From Kushneria aurantia DSM 21353 (GTDB taxonomy: Bacteria; Pseudomonadota; Gammaproteobacteria; Pseudomonadales; Halomonadaceae), in the NCBI RefSeq assembly GCF_000382245.1, contig NZ_KB907863.1:1-64000 (forward strand): 64,000 nucleotides of DNA, written 5' to 3'. Shown piece by piece: positions 1-10,440 of the stretch (its first letter is position 1; the number at the start of each line of letters is the position of its first letter). A model generated the notes under the pieces. The model was given only the letters and a program-made list of their open reading frames with translations. It searched no databases and was not told where the DNA came from. The position numbers and the translations under genes are program-made.

Positions 1-163
1 TACCGTTGTTGCTGGTGTAGTCTGATGCAAAAATGTTCTCGCAATCGGACCAGTCGATTCTCTGACTCATTTGCACCAACTCGTGGCGCATGTTGATGAC
101 GTCATCAAGGTAGATGTTGAGCAGGTCACGCTGTGGATTCTGGCGCTGATCGCGGGGAGTCAT
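1..163 (-). CDS. IS5-like family transposase, N-terminal fragment
   Basis: Reading leftward from an ATG at 163 gives 54 codons that run off the window without a stop. The residues include 'DVINMRHELVQMSQRIDW', which resembles the N-terminal DUF772-type region of IS5/IS1182-type transposases, where a conserved 'H.LV.LA..IDW' precedes the catalytic domain. The DDE catalytic domain would lie outside the window. Family assignment is from pattern memory only. Confidence 0.6.
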   Translation of the reverse strand, partial: MTPRDQRQNPQRDLLNIYLDDVINMRHELVQMSQRIDWSDCENIFASDYTSNNG

Positions 164-270
164 GTCGATTTCTCACGATTTTGGCGAGGATAGACCAGAT
201 TTTACGCCGAAAAGGGAGCATCATCCAGGCGCATAATCATGATTTCACGGTGATTTTTGGTTTTTCAGGA
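1..270 (-). mobile_element. IS5-like insertion sequence, one end only
   Basis: The first 270 bases hold the 5' end of a transposase gene on the minus strand plus about 100 bases of AT-richer sequence, and they end abruptly where miaE coding sequence begins near 271. I infer an insertion sequence that entered miaE and continues beyond the left edge. I cannot confirm the terminal inverted repeat or a target duplication because the other end is missing. Confidence 0.65.
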
Positions 271-272
271 CC

Positions 273-527
273 GACTATATCGAGGCGCGCTCCTGCGAGC
301 GTTTCGCCTGTCTGCTACCGCATCTGGACGCCGAAATGGCGAAATTTTACCGCTCGCTGGTGAAATCGGAGGGGCGCCACTTCGAGGACTATCTGGCACT
401 GGCGGCACAGTACGCCGGCGAGCCGATTGATGAGCGAGTGGCGTTTTTCGGTGAGGTCGAGCGCTCACTGATCGAAGCGCCCGATTCGCAGTTTCGTTTT
501 CACAGCGGCGTACCGCAGCGCGACTGA
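273..527 (+). pseudogene. miaE: miaE 3' fragment, interrupted by an insertion sequence
   Basis: An open frame from about 273 to a TGA at 525-527 encodes the C-terminal part of MiaE, the di-iron tRNA hydroxylase that converts ms2i6A37 to ms2io6A37. Recognisable segments are 'DYIEARSCERFACLLPHLD' and 'FYRSLVKSEGRHFEDYLAL', with the E..H type iron-ligand motif of the ferritin-like fold in SEGRHFEDY. No start codon belongs to this frame upstream, where insertion-sequence DNA takes over. About 84 codons remain of a protein that is normally near 200 residues, so the gene is broken at this point. The 5' half must be sought left of the window. Confidence 0.75.
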
Positions 528-538
528 GCGCGCGGGGG

Positions 539-1291
539 TCAGTAGGGCAGTTCGCGCAGGCTGAAGCTTTCAAGCGTCAGGGTGATGCCCTCCTGGCGCA
601 CCTCCCAGCCGATATCCTCGTTCCAGCGCCAGTCGCCTACCACGAAGCGCTTGGCCACCTCGTCGTCATGCAGGCGAAAATCGTGCACGTCGGGGCGGTG
701 GGTATGGCCATGAAGCAGGGTGCGGACGTGGCACTTGAGCATAATGTCATCAACCGCTTCGGGAGTGACGTCCATGATGTCGTCACTTTTGCTGCTGTTG
801 GCGGTGCCGGAGCCCTCGCGCATGCGGTCGGCGAGCTGGCGGCGCTGCTCGAGCGGCAGTGCCAGTGTCTGCTGCTGCCATTGGGGATCGCGGGTCATGG
901 CGCGAAACGCCATGTACTCCTCGTCCTGAGTGCAGAGGCTGTCACCATGCATCAGCAAAAGCGGCGCGTCGTCGCCGAGGCTGATCAGGGCGGGATCGTC
1001 GAGCAGTACCGCGCCGGTCAGCTCGGCGAAGCGCCCGCCCAGCAGGAAGTCGCGATTGCCGTGCATCACGTAGAGGTGACCGCCGGCACGAGTATAGGCG
1101 CGCAGCGCATCGATCACCTGCTGCTCGAACTCACCGATGGCGTCGTCACCGATCCAGCTTTCGAACAGGTCGCCCAGGATATAGAGCGTATCGGCACCGC
1201 TTGCACGCCACGTCATATAGTCGAGAAAGGCCTGCGTCAGCTCCGGGGCATCCGCCTGCAGATGCAGGTCGGCAATAAAGAGTGTGGTCAT
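539..1291 (-). CDS. lpxH: UDP-2,3-diacylglucosamine diphosphatase LpxH
   Basis: This 250-residue metallophosphoesterase hydrolyses UDP-2,3-diacylglucosamine to lipid X and UMP, the fourth step of lipid A synthesis at the inner face of the cytoplasmic membrane. The ligand motifs are in order: DLHL (residues 7-10), GDLFE (about 41-45), GNRDFLLG (about 79-86), HGDSLC (about 114) and HGHTHRP near 195. Length is usual for the family. The ATG follows a clear GGAGAG ribosome site. ppiB ends 57 bases upstream on the same strand, the usual ppiB-lpxH order of gammaproteobacteria, so the two probably share a transcript. Confidence 0.95.
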   Translation of the reverse strand: MTTLFIADLHLQADAPELTQAFLDYMTWRASGADTLYILGDLFESWIGDDAIGEFEQQVIDALRAYTRAGGHLYVMHGNRDFLLGGRFAELTGAVLLDDPALISLGDDAPLLLMHGDSLCTQDEEYMAFRAMTRDPQWQQQTLALPLEQRRQLADRMREGSGTANSSKSDDIMDVTPEAVDDIMLKCHVRTLLHGHTHRPDVHDFRLHDDEVAKRFVVGDWRWNEDIGWEVRQEGITLTLESFSLRELPY

Positions 1292-1348
1292 GAACTCTCC
1301 TGCTGAGGCGGCGCCTTGCCTGCGGGCGCCGCTGTTTTTTTGTCGTTT

Positions 1349-1846
1349 TCAGTCTGCCGTGCGCCGCGCGCTGTACAGCACGACATCCTCGGACGGCACG
1401 TCGGCATGCCCGCCGCGGCGGGTGGTGGCGACCGCTTTGATACGGTCGACCACGTCCATGCCCTCGACCACTCGGCCGAACACGCAGTAGCCCCAGCCCT
1501 GTGGCGTGGGGGCACTGTGATCGAGGAAGGTGTTGTCCGCCACGTTGATGAAAAACTGCGCCGTCGCCGAGTGCGGGTCGGCGGTGCGCGCCATGGCGAG
1601 ATGGCCGCGGGCATTTTTGAGGCCGTTATTGGCTTCGTTTTTGACCGGCGCGTTGGTTGGCTTTTGTACGAAGTCGCTGTCGAAGCCGCCGCCCTGCACC
1701 ATGAAACCGTCGATCACGCGGTGGAAGAGGGTATCGTTGTAGTGGCCGGCGTCGACATAGCGTTCGAAGTTGGCTGCGGTCTCGGGGGCCTGATCATGAA
1801 AAAGCTCGATGGTGATGTCACCGGCGCTGGTAGAAAGAGTAATCAT
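1349..1846 (-). CDS. ppiB: Cytoplasmic peptidyl-prolyl cis-trans isomerase B (cyclophilin)
   Basis: The 165-residue protein is a cyclophilin that catalyses isomerisation of X-Pro peptide bonds in the cytoplasm. Family signatures visible are [13 protein letters not shown], the GHLAMART active-site segment and [12 protein letters not shown] near the C terminus. No signal peptide is present, which separates it from periplasmic PpiA. The open frame extends further upstream, but the ATG at 1846 behind AGGAAA gives the normal family start ([16 protein letters not shown]). It is divergent from glnS and probably cotranscribed with lpxH. Confidence 0.95.
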   Translation of the reverse strand: MITLSTSAGDITIELFHDQAPETAANFERYVDAGHYNDTLFHRVIDGFMVQGGGFDSDFVQKPTNAPVKNEANNGLKNARGHLAMARTADPHSATAQFFINVADNTFLDHSAPTPQGWGYCVFGRVVEGMDVVDRIKAVATTRRGGHADVPSEDVVLYSARRTAD

Positions 1847-1916
1847 CAAGGTTTCCTGAGCAGAAAAAATGGTCCGACGCGCAGCAGCGTTACGGCGCGT
1901 GGCCCCGGTGGTGCAT

Positions 1917-1945
1917 GGCATGGCCCCCCTGGGGCAGGGTATAAT
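1917..1945 (+). promoter_or_regulatory. Probable glnS promoter (-10 TATAAT)
   Basis: A perfect TATAAT is at 1940-1945 in the ppiB-glnS divergent gap, 110 bases before the glnS ATG. The -35 position (about 1917-1922) is a poor match, so the call rests mainly on the -10. Confidence 0.45.
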
Positions 1946-2054
1946 AGCGGCTTTGCCCGGACAGGCGAAACCTTCTGAAGTCCTTGCTGCGCCTGCCGTC
2001 TTCTCTTTCAATGAGCCAGCAAAAGCGCTTTTCAACGAGGCCCGATTCCCCCCC

Positions 2055-3731
2055 ATGAGCACAGACAGCACCAGTGCCCCGAATTTTATTCGCAATCAGA
2101 TCAGTGAAGAGCTCGAGCAGGGTCGCCTGAACCAGCTGGTGACGCGGTTCCCGCCCGAGCCCAACGGCTTTCTGCATATCGGCCATGCCAAGTCGATCTG
2201 TCTCAACTTCGGGCTTGCCGAGCAGTTCGGCGGCCGCTGCCATCTGCGCTTTGACGACACCAACCCGGCGAAGGAAGAGCAGGTCTATATCGACGCTATC
2301 CGCGACGATATCGAGTGGCTCGGCTTTCACTGGAGCGGCGATGTGCGCTACGCCTCTGACTACTTCGAGCAGCTCTACGAGTGGGCCTGCCATCTGATCC
2401 GTGAGGGGCTTGCCTATGTCGATGATCTGGATGCCGAGCAGATGCGTGAATATCGCGGCACCCTGACCGAGCCGGGTCGCCCCAGTCCGTGGCGCGAGCG
2501 CAGCGTGGCGGAGAATCTGGCGCTGTTCGAGGCGATGCGCAACGGCGATTTCGAGGAGGGCGAGAAGGTGCTGCGGGCGAAAATCGACATGGCGTCGCCC
2601 AATATCAATCTGCGCGATCCGACGCTCTACCGCATTCGCCATGCCGCACACCATCAAAGCGGCGAGCGCTGGAAGATCTATCCCGCCTACGACTTCACCC
2701 ACGGCCAGTCGGATGCCATCGAGGGTATTACCCACTCGCTGTGCACGCTGGAGTTCGAGGATCACCGGCCGCTGTATAACTGGTTTCTGGAGAATCTGCC
2801 GGTACCGTCGCAGCCGCGCCAGATCGAGTTTGCCCGGCTGAATCTTAATTATACCGTTACCTCGAAGCGCAAGCTCAAGCTGCTGGTGGATAACGATATT
2901 GTCGACGGTTGGGACGATCCGCGCATGCCGACCATCTCGGGCATGCGTCGGCGCGGCTATACGCCGGCGTCGGTGCGCAAATTCTGCGATATGGTGGGTG
3001 TGGCGCGCGCCGCCGGGGTGGTTGATATTCAGATGCTCTATCACGCCATCCGCTCCGATCTGGAAGAAAACGCACCGCGCGCCATGTGCGTGATGAAGCC
3101 GCTGAAGGTGGTGCTGAGCAATCTCGAGGAAGCATTCGAGCAGCGCTTCGAGGTGGCTGGTCATCCCGCCCGCGAGGACATGGGCACGCGCTCGCTGCCG
3201 CTGACCCGCGAGATCTGGATCGATCGCGACGACTTCATGGAGGAGCCGCCGAAGAAGTTTTTCCGACTCGCCCCCGGTCAGGAGGTGCGCCTGCGCAACG
3301 CCTACGTGATTCGCTGCGACGAGGTGATTCACGACGACAGCGGCGAGGTCAGCGAGCTGCGCTGCAGCGTCGATCTGGAGACGCTGGGGCGCAACCCCGA
3401 AGGGCGCAAGGTCAAGGGCGTGATCCACTGGGTCAGTGTGGCCCATGGGGTGCCGGTCGAGGTGCGCAACTATGACAACCTCTTTACCGTCGAGGCGCCC
3501 GACCGCGATCGCGACGGTGACTTCCTCGATCATCTCAACCCCGAGTCGCTGGAGACCGTGCAGGCGATCGGCGAGCCGGCGCTGGCTGAAATCGAGCCGG
3601 AGAGCCGTTTCCAGTTCGAGCGGGTCGGCTACTTCTGCGCCGATCGCTACGACAGCGCGCCGGGGCGGCCGGTGTTCAATCGAACCGTCAGTCTCAAGGA
3701 TGGCTGGGCGAAGGCGCAGAAAAAGGCGTGA
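2055..3731 (+). CDS. glnS: Glutaminyl-tRNA synthetase
   Basis: This 558-residue class I aminoacyl-tRNA synthetase charges tRNA-Gln with glutamine in the cytoplasm. The HIGH-type motif is in [16 protein letters not shown] (residues about 32-47), the KMSKS-like loop is VTSKRKLK, and the C-terminal half has the two beta-barrels that read the anticodon. Length matches E. coli GlnS closely. The frame stays open to 1869, but the ATG at 2055 matches the family N terminus ([16 protein letters not shown]). cysS follows after 32 bases, so the two synthetase genes are likely cotranscribed. Confidence 0.97.
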   Translation: MSTDSTSAPNFIRNQISEELEQGRLNQLVTRFPPEPNGFLHIGHAKSICLNFGLAEQFGGRCHLRFDDTNPAKEEQVYIDAIRDDIEWLGFHWSGDVRYASDYFEQLYEWACHLIREGLAYVDDLDAEQMREYRGTLTEPGRPSPWRERSVAENLALFEAMRNGDFEEGEKVLRAKIDMASPNINLRDPTLYRIRHAAHHQSGERWKIYPAYDFTHGQSDAIEGITHSLCTLEFEDHRPLYNWFLENLPVPSQPRQIEFARLNLNYTVTSKRKLKLLVDNDIVDGWDDPRMPTISGMRRRGYTPASVRKFCDMVGVARAAGVVDIQMLYHAIRSDLEENAPRAMCVMKPLKVVLSNLEEAFEQRFEVAGHPAREDMGTRSLPLTREIWIDRDDFMEEPPKKFFRLAPGQEVRLRNAYVIRCDEVIHDDSGEVSELRCSVDLETLGRNPEGRKVKGVIHWVSVAHGVPVEVRNYDNLFTVEAPDRDRDGDFLDHLNPESLETVQAIGEPALAEIEPESRFQFERVGYFCADRYDSAPGRPVFNRTVSLKDGWAKAQKKA

Positions 3732-3763
3732 TGAGTGTGACAAAAGGATGCGGGGAAAACCCT

Positions 3764-5134
3764 ATGCAGATCTACAACACCCTGACGCGGCGCAAGGAGA
3801 CCTTTACGCCTCTCGATGACAACCGGGTGAGCATGTATGTCTGTGGCATGACGGTCTACGACTACTGCCATCTGGGCCATGCGCGCATGCTGGTAGCCTT
3901 CGATGTCATTGCCCGCTGGCTGCGTCAGCGCGGCTACGCGCTCACCTATGTGCGCAACATTACCGATGTCGACGACAAGATTATCGCCCGTGCCGCTGAA
4001 AACGACGAGCCGATCGCAGCCCTGACCGAGCGTATGATCGAGGCGATGCACGAGGATGAGCGCCGTCTCGGGATGCAGCGCCCCGACCTCGAGCCGCGCG
4101 CCACCGGTCACGTCGACGACATCATTGCCATGATCGAAACGTTGATCGACAGGGGGTACGCCTACCGGGCCGACAACGGCGATGTCTATTACCGGGTGCG
4201 GCGTTTTGCTGCCTATGGTGCGCTCAACAATCGCGACCTCGACGAGATGCGCGCCGGTGCCCGGGTCGAGGTGGAGGCGCACAAGGAGGATCCGCTCGAC
4301 TTCGTGTTGTGGAAGCACGCAAAGAATGGCGAGCAGAGCTGGCCCTCTCCCTGGGGCGAGGGGCGGCCGGGCTGGCACATCGAGTGCTCGGCGATGTCGA
4401 CCTGCTGTTTGGGCAACACCTTCGATATTCACGGTGGCGGTCCCGATCTCGCCTTTCCGCACCACGAAAACGAGATCGCCCAGAGCGAAGCGGCCACCGG
4501 GCAGCGCTATGTCAACACCTGGATGCACGCTGGGGCGCTGCGGGTCGGCAGCGACAAGATGTCCAAGTCGCTGGGCAACTTCTTTACCGTGCGCGATGTG
4601 CTCGAACACCATCATCCCGAGGTGGTGCGCTATCTTTTCGTGGCCAGCCACTACCGCAGTGCGATCAACTACGCGCCGGAGACGCTCACCGATGCGCGTC
4701 GTTCGCTGGAACGCTTCTACAACGCGCTGGAGAGCGTGACGCCGCAGCAGGGCGAGGTCGACAGCGGCTACGCCGAGCGTTTCGCCGCCGCCATGGATGA
4801 TGACTTCAATACCCCCGAGGCGCTGGCGGTGCTGTTCGAGCTGGTGCGCGAGATCAACCGTCGTCAGGGCGAGGATCCGACCGCCGCGGCGGTGCTGGCT
4901 TTCGAGCTGCAGCGGCTGGGGAGCGTGCTGGGGCTGCTGCAGTACGCGCCGCGGGATTTTCTGCAGGGGGGCAGCGATATCGACGAGGCAGAGATCGAGC
5001 GACAGATCGAGGCGCGCAATGCCGCCCGGCGTGAGAAAAACTTTGCCGAGGCGGATCGCATCCGTGACGCCCTTGCCGCGCGCGGTATTATTCTCAAGGA
5101 CAGTCGCGACGGCACCAGTTGGGTGGTCGAATAA
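3764..5134 (+). CDS. cysS: Cysteinyl-tRNA synthetase
   Basis: This 456-residue class I synthetase is a monomeric enzyme that attaches cysteine to tRNA-Cys. Visible motifs are the zinc-ligand and HIGH-type region [18 protein letters not shown] (residues about 24-41), the second zinc-ligand segment with ECSAMS and HGGGPDL, and the signature KMSKS in [10 protein letters not shown]. The ATG at 3764 follows a GGGGAAAA site and matches the usual start ([12 protein letters not shown]); the open frame begins 12 codons earlier. It is convergent with folD, and I see no strong intrinsic terminator in the 67-base gap. Confidence 0.97.
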   Translation: MQIYNTLTRRKETFTPLDDNRVSMYVCGMTVYDYCHLGHARMLVAFDVIARWLRQRGYALTYVRNITDVDDKIIARAAENDEPIAALTERMIEAMHEDERRLGMQRPDLEPRATGHVDDIIAMIETLIDRGYAYRADNGDVYYRVRRFAAYGALNNRDLDEMRAGARVEVEAHKEDPLDFVLWKHAKNGEQSWPSPWGEGRPGWHIECSAMSTCCLGNTFDIHGGGPDLAFPHHENEIAQSEAATGQRYVNTWMHAGALRVGSDKMSKSLGNFFTVRDVLEHHHPEVVRYLFVASHYRSAINYAPETLTDARRSLERFYNALESVTPQQGEVDSGYAERFAAAMDDDFNTPEALAVLFELVREINRRQGEDPTAAAVLAFELQRLGSVLGLLQYAPRDFLQGGSDIDEAEIERQIEARNAARREKNFAEADRIRDALAARGIILKDSRDGTSWVVE

Positions 5135-5201
5135 CCCGCCTGGACTATTGCATCGACGTCACTGAAAACCTTGATGCCCGCGGCGGGGCTGGGGCGGACT
5201 T

Positions 5202-6059
5202 TCAGTTGCCGTCGTGCAGCTCGGCGGCGCGCAGGGTGTTCTGCAACAGCGAGGCGACGGTCATGGGTCCCACGCCGCCGGGTACCGGGGTGATCCAACT
5301 GGCGCGCCGACGAGCGCCCTCGAAGTCGACGTCGCCGACCAGGCGGCCATCGTCCTGACGATTGATGCCGACATCGATGACAATTGCTCCGGGCCGGATC
5401 CATTCGCTTTTGACCAGTCCGGGCTGTCCTACCGCCACGATCAGCAGTTCGGCGCTCTCGACGTGCAGCCCGAGGTCATGAGTGAAACGGTGGCAGACGG
5501 TGGGCGTGGCGCCGGCCAGCAGCAGTTCCAGCGCCATCGGCCGGCCGACAATATTGGAAGCGCCCACCATGGTGGCGGTCAGGCCGCGCACTTCGAGCCC
5601 GCTCTCCTGCAAAAGCGTCATGACGCCCATCGGGGTGCAGGGGCGCAGCGTCGGTCGGCGCTGGGCGAGGCGGCCGACGTTGCAGGGGTGAAAGCCGTCG
5701 ACGTCCTTGTCGGGACGAATGCGTTCCAGCAGTGGGCCGGCGTCCAGCCCCTCGGGTAGCGGCAGTTGCAGCAGAATGCCGTCGACGCTGTCATCGCCGT
5801 TGAGGCGGTCGATAAGGGCTTCCAGCTCGCGCTGCGTGGTGTTTTCCGGCAGCGCATGATGAAAGGAGGCGATGCCTGCCTGATCACAGGCGCGGCGTTT
5901 GTTGCGCACGTAAACCTGCGAAGCGCTGTTATGACCGACCAGGATCACGGCAAGGCCGGGAGGGCGTTTGTCGCGGTGCTGTCGTGTTTCGACCTCTGCC
6001 GCCACACGCTCGCGGACCCTCTGGGCGATGGCCCGGCCATCGATCAACTCTGCGCTCAT
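5202..6059 (-). CDS. folD: Bifunctional methylenetetrahydrofolate dehydrogenase/cyclohydrolase
   Basis: FolD interconverts 5,10-methylene-, 5,10-methenyl- and 10-formyl-tetrahydrofolate in one-carbon metabolism. The 285-residue length is standard. The substrate-site lysine and tyrosine lie in [11 protein letters not shown] (residues about 47-57), the NADP-binding loop is GASNIVGRP, and the family signature PGGVGPMT is near residue 263. The ATG is preceded by AGGAAAGAG. Confidence 0.96.
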   Translation of the reverse strand: MSAELIDGRAIAQRVRERVAAEVETRQHRDKRPPGLAVILVGHNSASQVYVRNKRRACDQAGIASFHHALPENTTQRELEALIDRLNGDDSVDGILLQLPLPEGLDAGPLLERIRPDKDVDGFHPCNVGRLAQRRPTLRPCTPMGVMTLLQESGLEVRGLTATMVGASNIVGRPMALELLLAGATPTVCHRFTHDLGLHVESAELLIVAVGQPGLVKSEWIRPGAIVIDVGINRQDDGRLVGDVDFEGARRRASWITPVPGGVGPMTVASLLQNTLRAAELHDGN

Positions 6060-6168
6060 CTCTTTCCTGTCCTGTTCCGTGAAGCCCGCGCCATGGCGAG
6101 GGCAGGGAAGGCGGCAATTGTCGCATCCCCCGTCGTACAGTCAATGCAGGGAGCTGCGATGGTGGCGC

Positions 6169-6196
6169 TTGACGATTCGAGGGGATCGGGTAAAAT
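6169..6196 (+). promoter_or_regulatory. tRNA-Pro promoter
   Basis: TTGACG (6169-6174) and TAAAAT (6191-6196) are separated by 16 bases and lie 40 bases ahead of tRNA-Pro. They probably drive the three-tRNA cluster. Confidence 0.75.
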
Positions 6197-6236
6197 GCGC
6201 CTCGCACTGATAGCGGCTCGCCGAAATCCGGTGTAA

Positions 6237-6313
6237 CGGGGTATAGCGCAGTCTGGTAGCGCGCCTGCTTTGGGAGCAGGATGTCGGGGGTTCAAATCCC
6301 TCTACCCCGACCA
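6237..6313 (+). tRNA. tRNA-Pro (anticodon UGG)
   Basis: A 77-base cloverleaf with acceptor arms CGGGGTA and TACCCCG, a TTCAAAT T-loop and an encoded 3' ACCA. The anticodon loop TTTGGGA gives UGG. Confidence 0.97.
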
Positions 6314-6379
6314 GTGCCCTGATTTTTAAACATTTTTTGAATGTCGGCGGTTGACGCCAGTGGCTGCGGCCAATAGAAT

Positions 6380-6456
6380 GCGCTCATAGCTCAACCGGAT
6401 AGAGCAACGGCCTTCTAAGCCGTAGGTTGCAGGTTCGAGTCCTGCTGGGCGTGCCA
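6380..6456 (+). tRNA. tRNA-Arg (anticodon UCU)
   Basis: A 77-base cloverleaf with acceptor arms GCGCTCA and TGGGCGT (two G-U type pairs), a TTCGAGT T-loop and an encoded CCA. The anticodon loop CTTCTAA gives UCU. A promoter-like TTGACG-N17-TAGAAT ends exactly at the base before the mature 5' end (6351-6379). Confidence 0.95.
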
Positions 6457-6537
6457 CTCCCTGTAAGCCTTGACATCATGGGCATGACTGCAAAAGGTGC
6501 TGGTTGATAACGGGAAGTGGTGGCAGCAGTAAAAAAT

Positions 6538-6613
6538 GGTGGGTGTAGCTCAGTGGTAGAGCCCCGGATTGTGGCTCCGGTGGTCGTGGGTTCGATCCCC
6601 ATCATCCACCCCA
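6538..6613 (+). tRNA. tRNA-His (anticodon GUG)
   Basis: A 76-base tRNA with the extra G at -1 (6538) paired to C73, acceptor arms GTGGGTG and CATCCAC, and an encoded CCA. The anticodon loop TTGTGGC gives GUG. Confidence 0.96.
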
Positions 6614-6650
6614 TTTTTAAAGCGGCAGGGCTTCTCGGGCCTGTCGCTGC

Positions 6651-6676
6651 AAGGGCAGCCAGGGGCTGCCCTTTTT
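6651..6676 (+). terminator. Intrinsic terminator of the tRNA cluster
   Basis: A 10-bp perfect stem (AAGGGCAGCC/GGCTGCCCTT) with loop AGG is followed by a T run. Confidence 0.85.
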
Positions 6677-6799
6677 GCGTTTATGGCGTCTCTCTCTTTT
6701 TCCCGCCGCATTCCAATGGCGAATCGCTCATTGATTTTGACACTCGGGTTTCAGTTGCCCTTGAAAATCGTCATGAGCGGCGCCAACTAAAGGACAAGC

Positions 6800-6828
6800 T
6801 TGCCAGTACCGGGCGAGGTTTCTAGAAT
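6800..6828 (+). promoter_or_regulatory. tig promoter
   Basis: TTGCCA (6800-6805), a 17-base spacer and TAGAAT (6823-6828) lie 58 bases before the tig ATG. It is a good sigma-70 match with nothing competing in the gap. Confidence 0.65.
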
Positions 6829-6885
6829 CTTCGCCCCTGAGTTTTTCATTTCGAACACGCCACGCGAGAGGGCAGAGGATCATTC

Positions 6886-8226
6886 ATGCAAGTTTCAGTC
6901 GAGACGACTTCACCGATCGAGCGGCGCGTCACCGTGCAGGTTCCGGCCCAGGAAGTGGACAGCAGCGTCGATGAGCGACTTCGGGATACCGCTCGCCGCG
7001 TACGCTTGAATGGTTTTCGCTCCGGCCACGTGCCCATGACGGTGGTACGGCAACGCTTTGGTCGCGACGTCCGCAACGAGGTTGTCGACGAGGTGATGCG
7101 CCAGCACTACGTGCGCGCGATCTCCGAACAGGCGCTCAATCCGGCCGGTTATCCCGCTATCGAGGCGACCGTCAACGAAGCGGGACGCGACCTGGAGTTC
7201 GTCGCGACGCTGGAGGTCTATCCCAGCATCGACCTGACGCTGCCGGAGGGCGTTGAAGTAGAGCGTCCTCAAGCCGAGATCACCGATGCCGATGTTGATG
7301 AAATGATCGAAACGCTGCGCAAGCAGAATGCCCAGTGGCAGGATGTAGAGCATGCCGCAGCCGATGGTGATCAGATCACTTTCGACTTTCAGGGCTACCT
7401 CGGTGAAGAGCCTTTCGAAGGCGGCAGCGCCGAAGGTCATCAACTGGTGCTGGGTTCGGGCAATTTCATTCCCGGTTTCGAGGATCAGATGGTCGGTGTT
7501 GCGCCCGGCGAGCAGCGCGAGGTTCGCGTGACTTTTCCGGAAGACTACCAGGCAGAACACCTCGCCGGGCAGGAAGCGCTGTTCAGGACCACCACGCACA
7601 GCGTGCAGTCGCAGCAGCTGCCGGAAATCGACCACGAGTTCATGACCCGCTTCGGCGTCGAAGACGGCGACATGGCGCGTTTTCGTGAAGAAGTGCGCAA
7701 CAACATGGAGCGTGAGCTGAAAAACGCCGTCGACAACCGCGTCCGGCAGCAGCTGATCGACGCCCTCAAGGCAGGCAATGAAGTGCTGGTGCCGAGTGCG
7801 CTGCTCTCTCAGGAAGTTGAGGGCCTCAAGCGCCAGGCGGCACAGCAGTTCGGTCTCGGTGAGGACTTCGATGTCTCCCAGCTGCCCGATGAGCTGTTCG
7901 CCGACCAGGCACGTGGCCGCGTCGAGGTGGGACTGCTGCTCGCCGAGGTGGTCAGCCACTTCGAGCTGGATGCCGACGATGACGAGATTCGCGCCTTCAT
8001 CGAGGAGCAGGCCGGCCAGTACGAGAATCCCGAGCAGGTGGTCGAGCACTACATGGGCAACGAACAGATGAAAAATCAGGTCAAGTCTGCCGTTCTGGAA
8101 CGCAAGGCGGTCGATGCGCTGCTGGAAAAGGCCAGCGTGGTCGAGGCGCCGATGAGCTATCAGGAAGCGCTGCAGGCGGCTCAGCAACAGGGCGAGGCCG
8201 AGCAGGAAGAGACCGGCCAGGCTTGA
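6886..8226 (+). CDS. tig: Trigger factor, ribosome-associated chaperone
   Basis: This 446-residue chaperone binds the ribosome exit tunnel near L23, shields nascent chains and has prolyl isomerase activity. The N-terminal ribosome-binding loop carries a variant of the signature ([17 protein letters not shown], residues about 44-60). An FKBP-type domain follows at about 150-245 ([16 protein letters not shown] onward), then an all-helical substrate-binding C-terminal domain with an acidic glutamine-rich tail. The ATG follows GCAGAGGAT. tig-clpP-clpX-lon is the classical protein-quality-control run of gammaproteobacteria. Confidence 0.96.
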   Translation: MQVSVETTSPIERRVTVQVPAQEVDSSVDERLRDTARRVRLNGFRSGHVPMTVVRQRFGRDVRNEVVDEVMRQHYVRAISEQALNPAGYPAIEATVNEAGRDLEFVATLEVYPSIDLTLPEGVEVERPQAEITDADVDEMIETLRKQNAQWQDVEHAAADGDQITFDFQGYLGEEPFEGGSAEGHQLVLGSGNFIPGFEDQMVGVAPGEQREVRVTFPEDYQAEHLAGQEALFRTTTHSVQSQQLPEIDHEFMTRFGVEDGDMARFREEVRNNMERELKNAVDNRVRQQLIDALKAGNEVLVPSALLSQEVEGLKRQAAQQFGLGEDFDVSQLPDELFADQARGRVEVGLLLAEVVSHFELDADDDEIRAFIEEQAGQYENPEQVVEHYMGNEQMKNQVKSAVLERKAVDALLEKASVVEAPMSYQEALQAAQQQGEAEQEETGQA

Positions 8227-8260
8227 TGCCCGGGACAGCGAGTGTATTGCCCCTTACCGT

Positions 8261-8284
8261 GGGAGCCTCTGTGGCTCCCTCATT
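8261..8284 (+). terminator. Hairpin between tig and clpP
   Basis: GGGAGCC and GGCTCCC flank a TCTGT loop. Only a poor T tract follows, so it may be an attenuating hairpin rather than a full terminator. Confidence 0.4.
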
Positions 8285-8311
8285 GGCCCATACGAATTGC
8301 AGGGTAGCCCT

Positions 8312-8932
8312 ATGACGAGCGATTTCGATATTACCAACGCCGGTGGGCTGGTCCCCATGGTGGTGGAGCAGAACGCACGCGGCGAACGGGCCTATGACAT
8401 CTATTCGCGCCTTCTCAAGGAGCGCGTTGTCTTTCTTGTCGGCCCGGTCGAGGATTACACCGCCAATCTGATCGTGGCGCAGCTGCTGTTTCTCGAGTCG
8501 GAAAACCCCGACAAGGACATTCATCTTTACATCAACTCGCCCGGTGGCTCGGTAACTGCAGGCATGTCGATCTACGACACCATGCAGTTCATCAGACCCA
8601 ATGTTTCGACCGTCTGCATCGGGCAGGCGGCCAGCATGGGGGCACTGCTGCTCGCCGGTGGTGCCAGCGGCCAGCGCTTCTGCCTGCCGCACTCGCGTAT
8701 GATGATTCACCAGCCGCTGGGCGGCTATCAGGGGCAGGCGAGCGATATCGAGATTCATACTCGTGAAATTCTCACTATCCGCAAGCGGCTCAACGAGATT
8801 CTGGCGCATCACACCGGGCAGGACGTTGAAAAGGTGGCACGCGATACCGATCGCGACAACTTCATGAATGCCGATGAAGCGGCCGAGTATGGCCTGATCG
8901 ACTCGGTACTGGCACAGCGCCCGGTATCCTGA
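8312..8932 (+). CDS. clpP: ATP-dependent Clp protease proteolytic subunit
   Basis: ClpP forms the tetradecameric serine-protease barrel that degrades proteins unfolded by ClpX or ClpA. The 206-residue protein has the nucleophile serine in [11 protein letters not shown], the catalytic histidine in [10 protein letters not shown], and the aspartate in the [10 protein letters not shown] region. The start is the ATG at 8312 ([20 protein letters not shown]); an in-frame TTG five codons upstream is less likely. clpX begins 65 bases downstream. Confidence 0.97.
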   Translation: MTSDFDITNAGGLVPMVVEQNARGERAYDIYSRLLKERVVFLVGPVEDYTANLIVAQLLFLESENPDKDIHLYINSPGGSVTAGMSIYDTMQFIRPNVSTVCIGQAASMGALLLAGGASGQRFCLPHSRMMIHQPLGGYQGQASDIEIHTREILTIRKRLNEILAHHTGQDVEKVARDTDRDNFMNADEAAEYGLIDSVLAQRPVS

Positions 8933-8997
8933 TAGCGTAAAATTCTGTATTTGATCTGGTGGCGGCATTAGTGCCGCTGCCTTCAAGAGGTACGCGA

Positions 8998-10290
<1,293 letters not shown>

Positions 10291-10308
10291 TACGCCGCCA
10301 TGGTACAC

Positions 10309-10335
10309 AACGGGGGGCCCGGGCGGCCCCCCGTT
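10309..10335 (+). terminator. GC-rich hairpin after clpX
   Basis: An 11-bp perfect stem (10309-10319 with 10325-10335, loop CGGGC) starts 18 bases after the clpX stop. There is no T run, so termination efficiency is uncertain. Confidence 0.5.
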
Positions 10336-10440
10336 CGTGTCGGCGTATTGAATTGGCAGTCTGACTGCATTTCCCGCCCGTGCCTCCTCAATTTTTGGGC
10401 ATGAACTTCGCTCGAGGCGACCCACACATTAGATTCGAGG

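Noticed and set aside
1890-3743. 617-codon open frame antisense to glnS
   Set aside because: It mirrors the strongly supported glnS frame; high-GC codon use creates long antisense frames, and the product has no recognisable domain.
10291-10440. Sigma-32 heat-shock promoter for lon
   Set aside because: I looked for CTTGAAA and CCCCATNT elements and found only weak partial matches.
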